64,000 nt of DNA from JBGPYB01 sp041493035 (GTDB lineage Bacteria > Acidobacteriota > Vicinamibacteria > Fen-336): assembly GCA_041493035.1 (NCBI GenBank), contig JBGPYB010000001.1, positions 1 to 64,000 on the forward strand, given 5' to 3'. The stretch's first letter is position 1, and each line of letters begins with the position of its first letter. A program made the position numbers and the translations under genes. A model generated the notes under the pieces. That model searched no databases and had not been told where the DNA came from. It saw only the letters and a list, made by a program, of their open reading frames with translations. Positions 17,271 through 26,944 of the stretch are shown one piece after another.

Positions 17271-20200
17271 GGTTCCTTCCCTCCGACGAAGCCGCGCGGC
17301 GGCGCGCCCGAGACGACCACGCCACGAGCCTCGTTCTCGCGGCTGGGGCTGGGACGGGGAAGACGACCCTCCTGGTGGATCGCATCGAGTCTCTCGTGCG
17401 CACCGGCAGGGCAAGCCTTCTCGAGATCGCCGCCGTGACGTTCACGGAAAACGCCGCGGCCACCATGAAGCTGCGGTTGCGCGAGCGCCTCGAAGGAACG
17501 CGCGCCGACGCCTCACTCTCCGAGGTCGAACGGGGACGGGCCGCCGCGGCCCTCGAAGTCCTCGAGAGGGCGCAGGTCTCGACTCTCCACGCACTCTGCG
17601 CCACCATGCTCCAGGAACGGCCCCTCGAGTGTGGGGTCGCTCCCGGCTTTCGCGTCGCGGACGAGAGCGAGACCGACGCCATCTTTGCGGCGAGCTGGGA
17701 CGAGTGGCTCGCCGAGCGGTTGGGAGCGGCCGACCCCGACTTGGCCGAGGCTATACGCGCCGAGATCCCGCTCGAAAGCGCCTTCGAGTTCGGCGAGAAG
17801 AGGTCGCTCCGTGGTCTCGCCCGCTCCCTGCTCGAGCAGAGGGACCTCGATCCGATTCTTTCGGAAGCCGCGCCGGATCCGCGGGCGTGGCGTCGCGAAC
17901 TCGAAGGGTACGCCGCTCGCGGGTTGGCGCTTGCGTCCCAGGTCAAGGCGTCCGACACGCTGGCGCCGAAGCTCGAATCCCTGGCCGAGTTCTCCGCGGG
18001 CGCTCGGGCCCTGGAGGGCGGCGACTTGGCCCGCCATCTGGTGCGGATCCCGAAAATCGCGGGCCGCACGGGACAGAAGCCCAAGTGGCCGAGCGAGGAA
18101 GCGCTCGAGGAGGGGCGTCGCATCGCTTTTTGGACCACAGAGGTGAGTGCGGCCTGGAAGACGGCACTCGGCTCCCACCTTCATGCCCGACTGGTGCGAA
18201 GCCTCCTGGGAGTCATTCGCCTCTATGAAAAAAAGAAGAAGGCGCTGGGCGCTCTCGACTTTCTCGACTTGCTCCTCGAAGCTCGGAACGCCCTCCGCGA
18301 TAGTCCAGCGGTGCGCCACTATTTCGCCTCGCGCTTTCGGTACCTGATCGTCGACGAGTTCCAGGACACGGATCCCCTGCAGGTTCAGATCGCCGAGCTG
18401 CTGAGCCAAGGCGTGCCAGGGGGTCTTGTCGTCGTCGGCGACGCCAAGCAGTCGATCTACCGGTTCCGACGAGCCGAGGTGTCCCTGCTCCGCCGCCTGA
18501 CGGAGGACGCTTCCAGCCGGCCCGGGCACGCCGTGCTCCACCTGACCCAGAACTTTCGCTCCCGTGCGGCGATCCTGCGGTTCGTCAACCGGGCGTTCGC
18601 GACCCTGATTCAAGCCTCGACGGAGAGCGATCAGCCGGCCTACGAGGCCATCGACCCGCCTCACGATCTGACCGATGAGCCTTCGGTTCTCCAGCTTCGC
18701 TTCGATGCCCCGGAATTCAGCGAGGTTCGCGGCGACCTGCTGAATGCCGAAGCGGCGGCGCTTGCGGCCTTCGCCACGCGGGCCGCAGAGGGGGGATTCA
18801 TCGTTCGCGACCCGTCCGACGACGGCGCGCGCCGCAGCCGCGCCGGTGACGTCATGGTCTTGGCGCCCCGCCTGACGCAGATACGTCCTCTCGAGGAGGC
18901 CCTCGAGGCCGCGGGCCTCCGCTTCACCGTCGAAGGTGGGAAGTCCTTCTTCGGCCGACAGGAGGTCCACGAAGCCCTGGCGGCCCTTCGCGCCATCGAC
19001 GACCGCTCGGACCGGGCCTCGCTCGTGGGCGCCTTGCGGTCATCGTTCTTTGGCGTGCGGGACTCGGACATCGTCGCTCACGTGCTCTCGGGAGGGCGCC
19101 TCTTTCTCGCGGGCGACGTCTTCACCGATGCCACGTCTCCGTCCCTGAGGCAGGCTCTGGAGTGCCTGCACGGTCTGCATCGGCAGCGCCTTCACCTCTC
19201 CGTCCCCGCTTTGGTCGAACGCCTCTACGACGTGACGGGAGTTCTGGCCGCTCTCACTGCGACACGGCGCGGGGAGTCGCAGGTGGCGAATCTGGAGAAG
19301 GTCGTGACCCTGGCGCGACAAGCGTCGTCGCTCGGGGCCCTCACCCTCCGCGGTTTCACGCTCTTGCTCGAAGAGAGAGCCACCGGTCTGTCCGAAGAGC
19401 CTGACCTTCCGACGACGCGCCCCGGGGATCAGGGCACCGTGCGAATCCTCTCGATTCACAAGGCGAAGGGACTCGAGGCTCCGATCGTCGCCCTCTACGA
19501 TCAGACCGCAAGCCTCCAGACCCGCAGCGATGTCATTCCTCTCTGGGCGGAGGGGAAGGTAGCCGTCGGCTTTGTCGAGGGATGCCGTCCACCGGGCTGG
19601 AATGGGCTCCAGGAGCGAGATCGGGCGCGTGCCTGGGCTGAGGGCCGCCGCCTTCTCTATGTAGCCTGCACCCGCGCACGGGACATCCTCGTGATCCCGC
19701 GCCCTCCGGCTGACGCGCGTGCGGGCAGTTTCTGGCGAGATCTGTGGCCCTTTCTTGACGCCTCGCCGCCGTCGGACGTCGTCACGCTCGAGGCGTCGTC
19801 GCTTCCCACCTCGGCGCCCTCCGAGCCGCGGTTCGACATGTCACGTGTCGCCCGTGCGGAGGGAGGCGATGCCGTCGCGGCACGTTGGAGCGCTCTACGC
19901 CGGGATCTCGTCGCGACGGCCTCCGAGCGCCCGTTCGTGCCCCTTTCGGCGACCCGTTTCGCCGCGCGCGCAGCACCGCCGGCGGCCTTGAGCGCAAGCC
20001 CCGCGGGCCGGGACTTCGGAAGCCTCGTCCACCAGGTTCTCGAATGGATCCCCTTTGATGTGCCCGAGCAGGCGGCTCAGATTGCCGGCGCTCTCGGCCC
20101 GCGCTTTGGCTTGGATCTGACGGCGACGCGACACGCCGGAGAGCAGGTTGCCCGCGCCCTCGCGACCCCCCTCATGGACCGAGCCCGCCGCGCGGGGCGC

Positions 20201-20464
20201 GTCTGGCGGGAGCTTCCCCTCTGGTTCCCGGAGGGTGGAGAGATGATCGAGGGGATCGTGGATCTCGTTTTCGAGGAATCGGGTCACTTGATCGTCGTTG
20301 ACTACAAGACCGATGGGATCGGCGACGAACAAGCCATCGTTCAGGCCGCCCACCATGCGCCGCAACTCCAGCTCTATGGGCGAGGGCTGACACAGGCCAC
20401 GGGCCTCCCGGTCGCTGAGCGCTTCGTGCTCTTCACCGCGCTCGGGCGCGCCGTCCAGGTATAA
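17267..20464 (+). CDS. addA: AddA-like UvrD-family helicase with RecB nuclease domain
   Basis: This 1065-residue ATP-dependent 3'-5' helicase-nuclease is the partner of AddB in break repair. Walker A GAGTGKTT is at 27-34 with TFTENAAATMKLRLRERL just after. Motif II is VDEFQDTDPLQ near residue 361, motif III VGDAKQSIYRFRRAE near 390, and motif V-like ILSIHKAKGLEAP near 727. The C-terminal nuclease carries VDYKTD near 1007, with EGIVDLVFEE before it. The start is GTG 17267, overlapping the addB stop by 4 nt. Length is a little under the usual 1150-1250. It converges with the DUF4388 gene, leaving 8 nt between. Confidence 0.93.
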   Translation: MRFLPSDEAARRRARDDHATSLVLAAGAGTGKTTLLVDRIESLVRTGRASLLEIAAVTFTENAAATMKLRLRERLEGTRADASLSEVERGRAAAALEVLERAQVSTLHALCATMLQERPLECGVAPGFRVADESETDAIFAASWDEWLAERLGAADPDLAEAIRAEIPLESAFEFGEKRSLRGLARSLLEQRDLDPILSEAAPDPRAWRRELEGYAARGLALASQVKASDTLAPKLESLAEFSAGARALEGGDLARHLVRIPKIAGRTGQKPKWPSEEALEEGRRIAFWTTEVSAAWKTALGSHLHARLVRSLLGVIRLYEKKKKALGALDFLDLLLEARNALRDSPAVRHYFASRFRYLIVDEFQDTDPLQVQIAELLSQGVPGGLVVVGDAKQSIYRFRRAEVSLLRRLTEDASSRPGHAVLHLTQNFRSRAAILRFVNRAFATLIQASTESDQPAYEAIDPPHDLTDEPSVLQLRFDAPEFSEVRGDLLNAEAAALAAFATRAAEGGFIVRDPSDDGARRSRAGDVMVLAPRLTQIRPLEEALEAAGLRFTVEGGKSFFGRQEVHEALAALRAIDDRSDRASLVGALRSSFFGVRDSDIVAHVLSGGRLFLAGDVFTDATSPSLRQALECLHGLHRQRLHLSVPALVERLYDVTGVLAALTATRRGESQVANLEKVVTLARQASSLGALTLRGFTLLLEERATGLSEEPDLPTTRPGDQGTVRILSIHKAKGLEAPIVALYDQTASLQTRSDVIPLWAEGKVAVGFVEGCRPPGWNGLQERDRARAWAEGRRLLYVACTRARDILVIPRPPADARAGSFWRDLWPFLDASPPSDVVTLEASSLPTSAPSEPRFDMSRVARAEGGDAVAARWSALRRDLVATASERPFVPLSATRFAARAAPPAALSASPAGRDFGSLVHQVLEWIPFDVPEQAAQIAGALGPRFGLDLTATRHAGEQVARALATPLMDRARRAGRVWRELPLWFPEGGEMIEGIVDLVFEESGHLIVVDYKTDGIGDEQAIVQAAHHAPQLQLYGRGLTQATGLPVAERFVLFTALGRAVQV

Positions 20465-20472
20465 GGGCGGAC

Positions 20473-21240
20473 CTACAGTACGCTGCCGAGGCCGTCGTCC
20501 TCGGGTTCCATGGCGGCTTCAGGGGGAGTGTCGAGGCGACGGACGAGGCCGATTACCCGGAAGGCCCAGAGTGTCCGACAGATCTCGAAGTCGCCGAGAG
20601 AGGACTGGCCGCAGATGGCCTCGACTTCTTGCGGCTCCGAAAGACCCGTGAGAAGGCTCAGCTTCTCGTCGGTGAGGCTCATCTTTGCCGCGATGGCCTC
20701 GTAACCCTCGGCCCTCGCGTAACGCCCCGTGAGACCCCCGACGGCGCGATCCACGCGCACCCACGAGTCGATGCGGCGGATCCCCTCCATGATGATGTCT
20801 GGCGTGCTGATGTTGAGGGTGATGGTCTCCGCGTTCGTTCCGTCCTGAAGGCGATAGCGCCCTTCGGTCCACTGGAAGGCGCCGTAGATGATTTCCTGAG
20901 TGTGCTCGACGACAGCGCGCACCAGCTCCTTCGGCGAGAGAATCCCTTGCTCCACGAGCACGGTTCCGAGTCGCTTCCCGGGCACCAGCGCCCGCCCCGC
21001 GTCGATGTACTGGCGCAGGGTCAACCGCCCACGCCGCACCAGGAGCTCCCCCAGGCGATCGTCGGGGCTCGAGGACGAAGCGAAAACCAGGCGCCCGTCC
21101 TGCACGATGACGCTGCGGCCGACGCCGACGTGGGTCAGCGTCAGGGCTCCCGTCCAGCGCTGCTCGTGGAGACGCTGGACGAGGTCCGGGAAGTCGTTCT
21201 GGACCAGGCTGCCTTCGGTCTTCATGGTCACGGAGGCCAC
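20473..21240 (-). CDS. DUF4388 (PATAN-like) domain protein
   Basis: This 255-residue cytoplasmic protein has an N-terminal half matching DUF4388: DFPDLVQRLHEQRWTGALTL, then VIVQDGRLVFASSSSPDDRLGELLVRRG and a second GKRLGTVLVEQGILSPKELVRAVVEH unit. It continues with IIYGAFQWTEGRYRL. Such proteins are frequent in deltaproteobacteria and Acidobacteriota, sometimes linked to response regulators and motility. Biochemical function is unknown. GTG 21240 is used; an ATG five codons later is equally possible. It diverges from the PD-(D/E)XK nuclease gene. Confidence 0.8.
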   Translation of the reverse strand: MASVTMKTEGSLVQNDFPDLVQRLHEQRWTGALTLTHVGVGRSVIVQDGRLVFASSSSPDDRLGELLVRRGRLTLRQYIDAGRALVPGKRLGTVLVEQGILSPKELVRAVVEHTQEIIYGAFQWTEGRYRLQDGTNAETITLNISTPDIIMEGIRRIDSWVRVDRAVGGLTGRYARAEGYEAIAAKMSLTDEKLSLLTGLSEPQEVEAICGQSSLGDFEICRTLWAFRVIGLVRRLDTPPEAAMEPEDDGLGSVL

Positions 21241-21320
21241 ACTCTAACCCGGAGTGCCCACGCGTTCCAGAGCGCGGGTCCGGTCCTCCGCGAGCGCGCC
21301 GGCGTGGTAGGGTGCCCTCG

Positions 21321-22232
21321 ATGAGCGCCGATTTCTCGTGGTCCATCTCCCGTCACGATGCCTTCTCGACCTGCCGCCGGCGCTATTTCTACTCCTACTA
21401 CGCCTCCCGGGACGACGCGGAAATCCACCGCCTGAAGAAGCTCTCGGCCTTGCCTCTCTGGGCCGGGAGCGTCGTCCACGAGACCATCGAAGCCTTCCTG
21501 AAGGAGCGCGACACCGCGCCCACGGACGTCGAGGCCGAAGTCATCGTCCGCGCCGCGGTTCATGGCCGGATGCTGTCCGACTGGAAGGACAGCGAAGCCG
21601 GCTCCCTCCGCTTTCGTCTCTTCGAGCACGAGTATCAGACTCCGGTGGAGCCCGAAGACAAGAAAATCGTCGTCGGCATCGTGATGCGCTCCCTTCGGAA
21701 CTTCTTCCGGAGCCCCACTCTCACCGCGGCCGTGGCCGCGGGCCGCTCGAGGTGGCTCACGGTGGAAGACCTCGTGTCCTTCGAGGTCGAGGGCGTCACG
21801 GTCTTCCTTCGAATGGACCTTGCCTACCGCGACGCCCTTGGACGGGTCGTGATCGTCGACTGGAAGACGGGCCGGGGAGAGGGTCGCTTCAACGAGGTGC
21901 AGATGGCGGGCTACGCCCTCTACGCCGCGCATCAGGGTTGGGCGGCGTCTCCCGACGAGATCGTGACGGAGCTCGCCTATCTCGCCATCCCCCGCTACGT
22001 CCGGCGATCGATTGACGCGCTCCGGCTCGACCAGGCGCGGGCCTTCATCGGGAAGAGTGCTGGAACCATGAAGGCGCTCCTGCTGGATCCGGTCCAGAAC
22101 CTTGCGCGCCTCGAGGATTTCCCGATGATCGAGCGCCCCCAGATCTGCCGCCGCTGCAACTTCCGAAGGCTTTGCTTCCCCCGTGCCGACGAAGGGCGCC
22201 CCGCGGAGGTGGCCGTCCCCACGTTGTCCTGA
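21321..22232 (+). CDS. Stand-alone RecB/Cas4-like PD-(D/E)XK nuclease with Fe-S cysteines
   Basis: This 303-residue predicted exonuclease has one N-terminal cysteine (C18 in STCRRRYFY) and three near the end (C276, C279, C285 in CRRCNFRRLC). This is the 1+3 pattern that holds a [4Fe-4S] cluster in Cas4 and AddB. Between them are GSVVHETIEAFL (His motif), FLRMDLAYRD and VIVDWKTGRG (Asp and Lys of the active site), and VQMAGYALYA. ATG 21321 is preferred over GTG 21312. There is no CRISPR array or cas gene in the window, so a general repair role is more likely. It lies about 0.9 kb from addAB but in its own unit. Confidence 0.88.
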   Translation: MSADFSWSISRHDAFSTCRRRYFYSYYASRDDAEIHRLKKLSALPLWAGSVVHETIEAFLKERDTAPTDVEAEVIVRAAVHGRMLSDWKDSEAGSLRFRLFEHEYQTPVEPEDKKIVVGIVMRSLRNFFRSPTLTAAVAAGRSRWLTVEDLVSFEVEGVTVFLRMDLAYRDALGRVVIVDWKTGRGEGRFNEVQMAGYALYAAHQGWAASPDEIVTELAYLAIPRYVRRSIDALRLDQARAFIGKSAGTMKALLLDPVQNLARLEDFPMIERPQICRRCNFRRLCFPRADEGRPAEVAVPTLS

Positions 22233-22310
22233 AGGGCCGCGCCCCACGACCCCTTCGGCTAGACTTCCGATGGAGTCGAGAGGCGCGGCCCTTGAGCCTG
22301 GTGAGGAGTT

Positions 22311-23066
22311 CTACTTCTTCTTCAGATTCGCCGTGAAGAAGGCGATGGTGCGCGCCCAAGCGTCTTTCGCGGCCGCCTCGCGGTATCCGCCCCAGGGGTT
22401 GTTGACGTTGGCGAAGGCGTGGCCCGCGCCGTCGTAGATCTTGACATCAATGCTCTTGCCGGCCTTCTTCATGGCGGCCTCGAAAGCCTTCACCTGGTCC
22501 GGCGCCGGGCCTTGGTCGTCGGCGCCGTAGTTCCCCAGGACGGGCGCCTTGATCCTCGCGATGTCTTCGTCCTTCGTCGGTGGCGCGCCGTAGTAGGCCA
22601 CGGCGGCGGCGAGCCGAGCCTCGTTCACCGCGAGCTTGAGGGAGTACTTCCCTCCCATGCACCAGCCCACGGCACCGATGCGGTCCTTGCGCACGTCGGG
22701 GCGTGCCGCGAGGAATGCGAAGCCGCCCACCAGGTCTGAGACGGCGCGCTCCTCGGGGAGCCCCATCATGAACTGGTGGGCTTCTTCCTGTTTCGTTGCT
22801 ACCTTGCCACGGTAGAGGTCCACCGCAAGGGCGACGTACCCCTCCTTCGCGAGGGCGCGAGCCTGATCTTTCACCCAGTCGTTGAGCCCCCACCACTCCT
22901 GGATGACGATGACGCCGGGAAAGGGCCCCTTCCCATCCGGAGTGACGAGGATCGCCGACGCCGTCTCGGCGCCCCTCTTGTACTGCACCGCTTCCTCGGC
23001 AGCCCAGGCGGTGCCGTTCAGGGTCATCAGCACGAGCATGGAACGGACGATCCTCTTCATCTTCAT
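22311..23066 (-). CDS. Exported dienelactone hydrolase-family protein
   Basis: This 251-residue alpha/beta hydrolase has a signal peptide (residues 1-23, ending TAWA). The family triad is visible: nucleophile Cys136 in GWCMGG, Asp184 in GADDQG and His216 in GAGHAF. The QEWWGLN segment (56-62) is also typical. Family members open lactones or cleave small esters. The natural substrate is not evident from the context. It starts 38 nt after the VKOR-DsbA gene and may be the last member of the cytochrome c maturation unit. Confidence 0.9.
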   Translation of the reverse strand: MKMKRIVRSMLVLMTLNGTAWAAEEAVQYKRGAETASAILVTPDGKGPFPGVIVIQEWWGLNDWVKDQARALAKEGYVALAVDLYRGKVATKQEEAHQFMMGLPEERAVSDLVGGFAFLAARPDVRKDRIGAVGWCMGGKYSLKLAVNEARLAAAVAYYGAPPTKDEDIARIKAPVLGNYGADDQGPAPDQVKAFEAAMKKAGKSIDVKIYDGAGHAFANVNNPWGGYREAAAKDAWARTIAFFTANLKKK

Positions 23067-23104
23067 CGTGCGACCTCCTTCACCTCTCGGGATTCTAGCT
23101 CCAG

Positions 23105-24475
23105 TCAGCGAGTCGCCGTCCGCGGGGTCGGAGACGGGAGTGCCGCAAAGGCCGGGTCATCGGCTCCTCCGCGGGTGAGAACCATGGCGTACAGGAACGG
23201 ACCGAAGGCAGTACCGAGCCGACCGTTGACGAGGACGATGGGCGTCCCTTCGGGGTTGTATTCTCCGGCGTAGCGAACGTCGTCGCCCAGCTTCGTCGCC
23301 GTGTCGGCGCTCTGGACGCAGGCGTCGAGATCTCCGCGCTTCCGATAGGGCTCAGCGAGGGCGTACACGCCATCGGGCTGGAGGCCCTTCTGGTTCTCGA
23401 AGAGCGCCGCGGTCAGGTCCAGCTCTCCACGGCGACCCTCCATGCAGATCTTCACCTTCGAGGCCACGCAGCGCACCGGCTCGCCTGAGCGCCGCACCAG
23501 AGGATTGCACTCGGCGTCCAAGGGAAACTGCCGCGACTCCACCGCGAAGCTCCCCTCGGGCAGGCTCTGGCGGAGAGACGCCAGCGTCTTGTGGAGCTCC
23601 GCGCAGTGGGTGCAGAGGACGTCGGTGAACTCCGTGATTCGCACGGGCGCATCGGCTGGGCCGAGGAGCGTCCGCGGCGTCCGGACCGGCCTTGCCGTGG
23701 AGCGCCGGTAGGCGTCAAGGGAATCGGCCAGGGCTTGCTTGAGCTGAGGGTCGAGCGAGGCCAACAGGCGTTGAAGGTCTCCGCCCCCACCTGGCTCGGG
23801 CGCGGACGTTGGCGTGGCCGCGGGGATTGCGGCCCGGCCGGCTTCTTCTGCCGCGTGAGGCGTGTGGAGGCCGGGGTAGAGGAGCAGCGCCGCGGCAGCG
23901 ACCAGAACGCCGGCGGCGAGAGCGACGCCCCGGGGGAGGTCCGGCCAGCCGACCCGCTGCCACCCCAAGAGTGCTATACCGCCGTATCCCGCGACGACGA
24001 CATAGGTCCCGAAACAGCCGAGGCAAAATGCCCGTTCCGAAGCGCTCACCGCCAGCATCGAGAAGACGGTCAGCACACCCGCCGCTGCCGTGACGCGGGT
24101 GGCCGAGACGACGGCGGGCAGGGGATGGCCTTGAGCGGCGCGCAGCAGACCCAGGAGCGGAAGAACGAAAGCGACGATGCCCCAGGCGACGCCCCACGCC
24201 GCGACAGGGAGACCGGTGGCGCCGTGAACGGAGGACGCGAAGCCCGAGTCCCAGACGCGGGTGCAGTCGGAGGTCCCGCCGATGGCGCAGAAAGGCGTGC
24301 CGCCCGAGCGCGCGAGAACGAGCTCCCCCCAGAGGAAGAGCGCCCACAGCGACGCCAAGGCCCCGAGGGCGACGAGGCTCGCCCACGATCCGGGAGTCGG
24401 ACCGCCCGGGTCCGGCATCGCCGCTGGCGCGTCCGTCAGCGGAACTTCGCCGTCTCTCTTCCGCCGCTTGCTCAT
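23105..24475 (-). CDS. VKOR-DsbA fusion, disulfide-bond forming membrane protein
   Basis: This 456-residue fusion has an N-terminal vitamin K epoxide reductase-like domain (about residues 30-200). It has several transmembrane helices, loop cysteines C63 and C71 and the quinone-site CxxC at C151/C154 (FCLGC). A periplasmic thioredoxin-fold domain follows (about 265-440) with a DsbA-type CTHC at C288/C291 and the cis-Pro segment EGTPIVLVN. The fusion oxidises cysteine pairs in the periplasm and passes electrons to quinone, replacing DsbA/DsbB. It is the last overlapping gene of the ccm operon (4-nt overlap with ccmI). The position makes sense because apocytochrome CxxCH motifs pass through oxidised and reduced states. 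Confidence 0.92.
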   Translation of the reverse strand: MSKRRKRDGEVPLTDAPAAMPDPGGPTPGSWASLVALGALASLWALFLWGELVLARSGGTPFCAIGGTSDCTRVWDSGFASSVHGATGLPVAAWGVAWGIVAFVLPLLGLLRAAQGHPLPAVVSATRVTAAAGVLTVFSMLAVSASERAFCLGCFGTYVVVAGYGGIALLGWQRVGWPDLPRGVALAAGVLVAAAALLLYPGLHTPHAAEEAGRAAIPAATPTSAPEPGGGGDLQRLLASLDPQLKQALADSLDAYRRSTARPVRTPRTLLGPADAPVRITEFTDVLCTHCAELHKTLASLRQSLPEGSFAVESRQFPLDAECNPLVRRSGEPVRCVASKVKICMEGRRGELDLTAALFENQKGLQPDGVYALAEPYRKRGDLDACVQSADTATKLGDDVRYAGEYNPEGTPIVLVNGRLGTAFGPFLYAMVLTRGGADDPAFAALPSPTPRTATR

Positions 24476-25842
24476 CGCCGCCTCAGGACGAGACGCACGT
24501 CGGTGGTGCCGATCTTGACGTCGTCTTGCCGCGCCGCCGGATCTTGCGGGGAGCGCGTGATGGGATCGCCGTCGCTATCGGCGCGCGCCTCGAGGAGCAC
24601 TTCCTTGGGTAATGGATCTCCTCGCATCGAGTCCGAGTCGCCGATCTCGAAAGCGATTGGGAATTGATTGGCGAGAAAGCGCTTCGCCGCGATGGGTGGC
24701 CCCGCGCCGAATCCCGCTTCGCGGAGGGTCACAAAAACGACCGTGCCCGGTGCCAGCTGTCCCTTGAGCGACGGGTCGAGATCCACGACGCCGGCGACGT
24801 GATGGCTGCTCGTCGCCGAGGCAGGCGCCGTCAGGGGAGGCTCGCCAGGGGGCGCGGAGCCGTCGCTCTCGGCCGAAGCCACGCGGGCATGAGGGTTCTC
24901 CCCTCCCGCCGGTGCCTGAGCCTCGACGGGAGCGTTCTTGATCTCCTGCTGCACCTGCCGCAGCATCGCCGCCTGATCGGGGAAGCGCCGGATCGCATCG
25001 GCGATGGTCCCGTCCGATTCCTTGCCGCGCCCCATCCGGGCGTAGACCAGGCTCATGTGGATATAGCCTTCGATGAGGTCCGGGTCCTTCTGGATCGCCT
25101 TCTTGAGCATGTCGAGGGCGACATCGGCTTGACCCATGGCGAGGCGGACGAGCGATTGATAGGTCAAGGCCCGCGGATGACCCGGGGATCGCGTGAGGAC
25201 TTCCTGGGTCTCGCGCCAGACACCCATCATGTCCTGGCGGCCCACGTAGAAGCGGGCAAGGTCGAGGCGAGCCTCGAGATCCGCCGGGTTGCGAGCGACC
25301 GCGGCCTTGAGGTTGGACTCCTCGGCTCCCTGGGCCTTCCCTTCGGCCGGTCGGCTCTTGGGTGTGTTGCCCGTCACCGTCGCGCCTTCGTCGCGAGGCC
25401 GAGCGCTCGCCGAGACGAAGTACAGGAGGAGACCCACGGCAACGGCACTCCCCGTGCCCCACAGGAAACCGCTCAGCGCCGGACGGGACGGACTCACCGC
25501 GGGCGCCGGCGCCGCTGCGGTCGTACTCGGGGGCGTCGCGGGTTCCGCGCGGGCGACATCGAGAGCTAGCAGCACGCGCGCCGCTTCGATCTCGAGAGAG
25601 TAGCGCTCGGACGCCAGCTGTTCGGGGCTGCGTTTTGCCCCGGTGTCTTCGAGTTCGCGCAATTGGCGGAGAAGTGCGTCCCGCTTTTCCGTGAGGTCGC
25701 GTCGTTCGAGCGGCTCAGCGACGGGCGCCGGCTGCCCGACGCCGCGACGGCGCAGGAGCCAGAGCGCGAGCCCGCCCAGAACGAGACCCACCGCGAGGAA
25801 AGCCAACGGGGGAAGCCATTGGACGGGCCCGCTTCCTTCCAT
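24472..25842 (-). CDS. ccmI: CcmI-like TPR protein of cytochrome c maturation
   Basis: This 456-residue membrane-bound protein is expected to hold apocytochrome c for heme ligation. An N-terminal transmembrane helix (LPPLAFLAVGLVLGGLALWLL) is followed by a coiled segment with EKRDALLRQLRELE, a second transmembrane helix near residues 130-150, then TPR repeats (about 180-300; for example LIEGYIHMSLVYARMGRG). A C-terminal beta-rich part (VVFVTLREAGFGAGPPIAAKRF) resembles the CcmI/CycH C-terminal domain. ATG 25842 overlaps the ccmH stop by 1 nt. An upstream extension in the same frame is ccmH antiframe and was dropped. Confidence 0.85.
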   Translation of the reverse strand: MEGSGPVQWLPPLAFLAVGLVLGGLALWLLRRRGVGQPAPVAEPLERRDLTEKRDALLRQLRELEDTGAKRSPEQLASERYSLEIEAARVLLALDVARAEPATPPSTTAAAPAPAVSPSRPALSGFLWGTGSAVAVGLLLYFVSASARPRDEGATVTGNTPKSRPAEGKAQGAEESNLKAAVARNPADLEARLDLARFYVGRQDMMGVWRETQEVLTRSPGHPRALTYQSLVRLAMGQADVALDMLKKAIQKDPDLIEGYIHMSLVYARMGRGKESDGTIADAIRRFPDQAAMLRQVQQEIKNAPVEAQAPAGGENPHARVASAESDGSAPPGEPPLTAPASATSSHHVAGVVDLDPSLKGQLAPGTVVFVTLREAGFGAGPPIAAKRFLANQFPIAFEIGDSDSMRGDPLPKEVLLEARADSDGDPITRSPQDPAARQDDVKIGTTDVRLVLRRR

Positions 25843-26420
25843 CAGGAGGGCTCCGCCTTCGGCCGGACGCCGGCAGGCCAGCCGTAGGCCAGCTCCCGAA
25901 CCTTCAACACGTAGGGAACGAGGGCCGGATCCTCCGGGAGCGCGTCGACGTCGAGCGGCGCCGATGTCGTCGTTCGTGGCGCTCCGTCCTTCGGACCTCG
26001 GAGCGCCCACGCCACGACGCCGCCGCCCACGAGAAGGCCCATGAGCGGTGCGAACCAAACGAGCCAGTTGACGCCACGCAGCGGAGGCTTGAGGCGGACG
26101 AACTCACCGTAGGACCGCTCGAAATAGGCCAGCACCTGGTCCTGGTCGTAGCCTGCCGCCACCATCTCTCGCACCTCGGCCTTCATCTTCATGGCCATGG
26201 TTGCAGGGGAATCGGCGACCGAAAGGCCTTGGCAGACCGGGCAGCGCAGGAGCGCCGCGACCTCCTTGGTGCGCGCATCGAGGTCGGATGCCGTGACGGG
26301 TCCGCCGCGCGGAGCGCCCACGACCGCGCGAACGCCATCGGTTGCGTCACGCCCTCCGGATGACGGTCCAGGAGTCGCTGTCGCCGCCGCCAGCAGGAGC
26401 GCGGGGAAGAGGCGCGTCAA
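25842..26420 (-). CDS. ccmH: Cytochrome c maturation protein CcmH
   Basis: This 192-residue thiol-disulfide component reduces the apocytochrome CxxCH. The signature LRCPVCQ places the redox pair at C60/C63, followed by SVADSPATMAMKMKAEVREMV and FVRLKPP. A single transmembrane helix (about 118-138) comes after it. A signal peptide occupies the first 15-17 residues. An unusual extra stretch (about 17-48) lies between the signal peptide and the CcmH domain. The start overlaps ccmG by 4 nt. Confidence 0.93.
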   Translation of the reverse strand: MTRLFPALLLAAATATPGPSSGGRDATDGVRAVVGAPRGGPVTASDLDARTKEVAALLRCPVCQGLSVADSPATMAMKMKAEVREMVAAGYDQDQVLAYFERSYGEFVRLKPPLRGVNWLVWFAPLMGLLVGGGVVAWALRGPKDGAPRTTTSAPLDVDALPEDPALVPYVLKVRELAYGWPAGVRPKAEPS

Positions 26421-26944
26421 GGCTTCTGGCCTCGAGCCAGGGCCAGATGGGCTTCTAGCGTGGGTGGATCCAGGGGCCCGACGAACTTTGCCACGATCGT
26501 TCCTTGCGTATCGATGAAGTACGTCTCCGGGACGCCGTAGACGCCGTAAGCGATGGCCGTCTTTCCGTCGCCGTCCAGCAGCGACGGGTAGGCCTTGCCG
26601 TGTTGCTCCAGGAAGCGCTGGACCTGGGGGGCCTCGTCCTCATAGACCACGCCGAGAAACTGCGCGTCGTTCCCGGTGCGCTCTGCCGCGCTCGCCAGAG
26701 CCGCGTGCTCTTCGATGCACGGGATGCACCACGTGGCCCAGAAATTCAGGACCACCGGCCGACCCTTCAAGCTGGCAAGAAAGACGGGCGGCCCGCCCTC
26801 GACCGGGGAAAGGGAGAACGGGGGAGCCGGGTGGCCGATGAGGGGGGATTCCACCGCATGCGGATCCCGCCCCAGGTTCGCGAAGAGAATCACGAGCAGA
26901 GGAAGGGCCAGCGCGAGGCCCGCCCCCAGGACCTTACGGTTCAT
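26417..26944 (-). CDS. ccmG: CcmG/TlpA-type thioredoxin of cytochrome c maturation
   Basis: This 175-residue membrane-anchored periplasmic thioredoxin has an N-terminal anchor helix (residues 5-24), an AhpC/TSA-Redoxin fold with active site WCIPC (C73, C76) and the GVPETYFID cis-proline motif near residue 138. In System I it donates electrons to CcmH or the apocytochrome. It overlaps ccmF and ccmH by 4 nt at either end. Confidence 0.94.
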   Translation of the reverse strand: MNRKVLGAGLALALPLLVILFANLGRDPHAVESPLIGHPAPPFSLSPVEGGPPVFLASLKGRPVVLNFWATWCIPCIEEHAALASAAERTGNDAQFLGVVYEDEAPQVQRFLEQHGKAYPSLLDGDGKTAIAYGVYGVPETYFIDTQGTIVAKFVGPLDPPTLEAHLALARGQKP

